Shown: one piece after another, positions 32,845-35,029 of the stretch
Numbering within the stretch: the stretch's first letter is position 1
How the letters are laid out: each line of letters begins with the position of its first letter
Origin: Alphaproteobacteria bacterium
GTDB lineage: Bacteria > Pseudomonadota > Alphaproteobacteria > Acetobacterales > Acetobacteraceae
Assembly: GCA_026400775.1 (NCBI GenBank)
Contig: JAPLOK010000211.1
Coordinates: 1 to 35,029 of the forward strand
Length of the DNA: 35,029 bases
Reading direction: 5' to 3'
Notes under the pieces: model-generated
What the model was told of the DNA's origin: nothing
Seen by the model: only the letters and a program-made list of their open reading frames with translations
Database searches by the model: none
Program-made: the position numbers and the translations under genes

Positions 32845-34533
32845 ATGCCCGAAATGACCGGTGGCGAAGCGCTCGCGGGCCAGCTGTTGAAGGAAGGCGT
32901 GACCGACCTGTTCGGCCTGCCCGGCGTACAGCTGGACTGGGCCACCGATGCGCTGCGCCGCGTCGCCAACACCATCCGCTTCATCGTGCCGCGCCACGAA
33001 CAGGCCGCGAGCTACATGGCCGATGGCTATGCGCGCAGCACCGGCAAGGTGGGCGTGTGTATGGTGGTGCCCGGCCCCGGCATGCTGAATGCGATGGCCG
33101 GCCTGTCCACCGCCTATGCCTGCAATTCGCCGGTCTTGGCGATCGTGGGTGACATCCCATCCTTCAGCCTGGGCAAGGGCTGGGGCATGCTGCATGAGGT
33201 CAACAACCAGTCCGGCATTCTCGACACCGTCACAAAATGGCGCGGCCGCGCCACCGCGCCGGAGCAGATTCCGGGCCTGGTGCGCGAGGCCTTCCGCAAG
33301 GCCACCGGCGGCCGCCCGCGCCCCGTCGCGCTGGAAATCCCGCCCGATATCCTGGCTGCGAAAGCCGACATTACGCTGATCGACCCGCCGCCCGGCGAAG
33401 ACAACCGCCTCTACCCGGACAGCAGGCAGGTCGCCGCCGCGGCCGCACTTCTGGCACGCGCGAAACTGCCGCTCATCTATGTCGGCGGTGGCGTGCTGGC
33501 CGCGCGTGCCGGCCGCGCCGTGCAGGCGCTGGCCGAGAAGCTGCAAGCGCCCGTGGTGATGGGCGAGAATGGCCGCGGCGCCATCCCGGACAGCCACCCG
33601 CTGGCCGTCACTTCGCTGGCTGCGCGCGCACTGTTCCAGCATGCCGATGCGGTGCTGGTGGTGGGGTCGCGCTTCGTCGATGGCATGACCGGCGGCTCCG
33701 CCTGGCCGGTGCCGGGAATCCAATGGGCCTGGGTCAACGCGGAGGCCGAAGCCTGGGCGCCGCCGCGACATGCGGATGCGCCGGTGCTGGCCGATTGCAA
33801 GCTGGGCATCGAGGCCATCACCGCCGCCCTGCCCGCGCTATCGCCGCCCAACCGCACGGATACCGTGCGCCAGGTGCGTGACTGGGCGGCGGCGCAGATG
33901 GACCAGATCGCGCCGCAGATCGGCTGGATCAAAGCGCTGCATGACGCCATGCCGAAGGACGCAATCCTGGTCGGCGAACTCACACAGGTCGGCTATGTCG
34001 CGCGCTTCGCGCTGCCGGTAGAGACCGAGGGCGCCTTCATGGGCCCGGGCTACCAGGGCACGCTGGGCTATGGCTTCCCCACGGCATTGGGTGTGGCCGC
34101 CGGCAACCCCGCTCGCGCGGTGGTTTCCATCACCGGTGATGGCGGCTTTGGCTGGGCCATGCAGGAGCTGGCCACCGCGCGCCGCTATGGCCTGAACACC
34201 GCAACCGTGGTGTTCGATGACGGGCAGTTCGGCAATGTCGCGCTGCTGCAAAAGCGCATGTTCGGCGCATCCTATGAAACCGACCTGGCCAACCCGCATT
34301 ACGCGCATCTGGCCGCGGCCTTCGGTGTTGCGCATGCGCGCTGCGAAACGCCCGATGCGCTGCGCGACACGCTGGCGCGGCACTGCGCCAGCCCCGCGCA
34401 ACCACTGCTGATCGAGGTGCCTGTCGGCCAAATGCCCAACCCCTGGCCGTTGATGCGCCTGAACCCGCCGCCTTTCGGTGCAGGGGCTGCGCCGCCGCCG
34501 AATCCGCTGGGCGAAGCGCCCGCCCGCGCTTGA
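32845..34533 (+). CDS. Thiamine-diphosphate-dependent enzyme, acetolactate synthase-like
   Basis: The 562-residue protein has the three-domain layout of the pyruvate oxidase/acetolactate synthase family: Pyr domain with catalytic Glu52 in PRHEQAASYMADGYAR, central Rossmann-like domain, and PP domain with GDGGFGWAMQELATA (D432) and VVFDDGQFGNV (D459) for Mg2+/ThDP. Such enzymes decarboxylate 2-oxo acids or join carbon units. Oxalyl-CoA decarboxylase and 2-hydroxyacyl-CoA lyase are relatives and would fit CoA genes across the gap, but I see no motif that decides. No FAD-specific evidence is clear. The ATG follows a GGGAGGAATCAAC ribosome-binding site. It is divergent from the CoA-transferase operon. 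Confidence 0.88.
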   Translation: MPEMTGGEALAGQLLKEGVTDLFGLPGVQLDWATDALRRVANTIRFIVPRHEQAASYMADGYARSTGKVGVCMVVPGPGMLNAMAGLSTAYACNSPVLAIVGDIPSFSLGKGWGMLHEVNNQSGILDTVTKWRGRATAPEQIPGLVREAFRKATGGRPRPVALEIPPDILAAKADITLIDPPPGEDNRLYPDSRQVAAAAALLARAKLPLIYVGGGVLAARAGRAVQALAEKLQAPVVMGENGRGAIPDSHPLAVTSLAARALFQHADAVLVVGSRFVDGMTGGSAWPVPGIQWAWVNAEAEAWAPPRHADAPVLADCKLGIEAITAALPALSPPNRTDTVRQVRDWAAAQMDQIAPQIGWIKALHDAMPKDAILVGELTQVGYVARFALPVETEGAFMGPGYQGTLGYGFPTALGVAAGNPARAVVSITGDGGFGWAMQELATARRYGLNTATVVFDDGQFGNVALLQKRMFGASYETDLANPHYAHLAAAFGVAHARCETPDALRDTLARHCASPAQPLLIEVPVGQMPNPWPLMRLNPPPFGAGAAPPPNPLGEAPARA

Positions 34534-34564
34534 CATATGCTGTTGCGCGGAGCGCTTTACGCAC

Positions 34565-35029
34565 ATGACATTGACCGTGAAAGCAATCCCCTGCCTGTCC
34601 GACAATTATGCCTGGTGGGTGCGCGATGACAGCACCGGCATCTGCGCCGTGGTCGACCCCGGAGAGGCCGGCCCCGTCGCCGCCTTCCTGCGCGAACAGG
34701 GCTGCGGCCTGGACTGGATTTTGCTGACGCATCACCACGGCGATCACATCGCCGGTGTCGGAGAACTGTTGGCCGAATTCGGCGGCAAGGTCGCGGGAGC
34801 GGCGGCCGATGCGCACCGTCTGCCGCCGCTGGATCTGGCGCTGGCCGATCGCGATGACTTCGTGCTCGGCGCCACCGCCGCGCGGGTGATCGACACGCCG
34901 GGCCACACCCGCGGCCACATCGCCTTCGCCTTCGCCAGCCACGTCTTCTGCGGCGACACGCTGTTCAGCCTGGGCTGCGGCCGTCTGCTGGAAGGCGATG
35001 CGGCGGAGATGTTCGCGAGCCTCGGCAAG
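34565..35029 (+). CDS. gloB: Hydroxyacylglutathione hydrolase (glyoxalase II), partial at the window end
   Basis: The first 155 residues of a metallo-beta-lactamase-fold enzyme are present; the gene runs off the end. It hydrolyses S-lactoylglutathione to D-lactate and glutathione. The start TVKAIPCLSDNYAWWVRDD is typical of GloB, and the dinuclear metal ligands THHHGDH (H56, H58, D60, H61), H114 in TPGHTRGHIAF and D131 in FCGDTLF are present. The ATG at 34565 lies 31 bp after the ThDP enzyme gene and could be read from the same transcript. Confidence 0.93.
   Translation, partial: MTLTVKAIPCLSDNYAWWVRDDSTGICAVVDPGEAGPVAAFLREQGCGLDWILLTHHHGDHIAGVGELLAEFGGKVAGAAADAHRLPPLDLALADRDDFVLGATAARVIDTPGHTRGHIAFAFASHVFCGDTLFSLGCGRLLEGDAAEMFASLGK

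Overview
The window looks like chromosomal DNA of a GC-rich alphaproteobacterium, most likely an Acetobacteraceae/Roseomonas-type member of the Rhodospirillales. Three things point there: very high GC with alphaproteobacterial protein sequences, two Bug-type tripartite-tricarboxylate receptors, and the gene order hemE | gap | DUF299 kinase-pyrophosphorylase, which marks the replication origin in Caulobacter and Rickettsia. The genus is an inference. The window covers the origin and partition region.

Layout. Positions 1-2581 are an AT-richer accessory patch: the 5' end of an IS630-type element, then the C-terminal remnant of a large secreted polymorphic toxin and a probable immunity gene. Positions 2860-4470 carry a pirin, an FKBP isomerase and a small secreted protein. 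Positions 4549-7465 (minus) carry rho, a Maf/YceF pyrophosphatase and the DUF299 regulatory protein. The 349-bp gap 7466-7814 is the probable chromosomal origin. Positions 7815-12350 (plus) carry hemE, hemH, a HAD hydrolase, a Bug receptor and hemJ, that is, late heme synthesis. Positions 12363-19321 (minus) carry an EAL phosphodiesterase, RNase D, a DUF1501/DUF1800 pair and an oligopeptide-type substrate-binding protein. A tRNA-Ala(GGC) lies at 19448-19523. Positions 19629-21068 encode a two-subunit 3-oxoacid CoA-transferase. Positions 21063-26839 (minus) form the classic partition and tRNA/rRNA modification block: ferredoxin, mnmE (frameshifted), mnmG, rsmG, parA and parB, with two perfect parS sites at the mnmG/rsmG junction. 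Positions 26890-28316 encode Ogt and a quinone oxidoreductase. Positions 28313-34533 hold a Bug receptor, an acyl-CoA ligase/enoyl-CoA hydratase/type III CoA-transferase operon and a divergent ThDP enzyme. This looks like uptake and CoA-dependent breakdown of an unidentified carboxylic acid. The window ends inside gloB.

How it works together. The origin, the parS sites and parAB lie within about 16 kb, so replication initiation and segregation are physically linked, and transcription on both sides leaves the origin. The most notable points are the IS-truncated toxin/immunity pair, the putative oriC, the parS sites written into rsmG coding sequence in two frames, the apparent mnmE frameshift with a repeat-deletion signature, and the uncharacterised CoA/ThDP gene set. 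I saw no CRISPR array, prophage or integrase.
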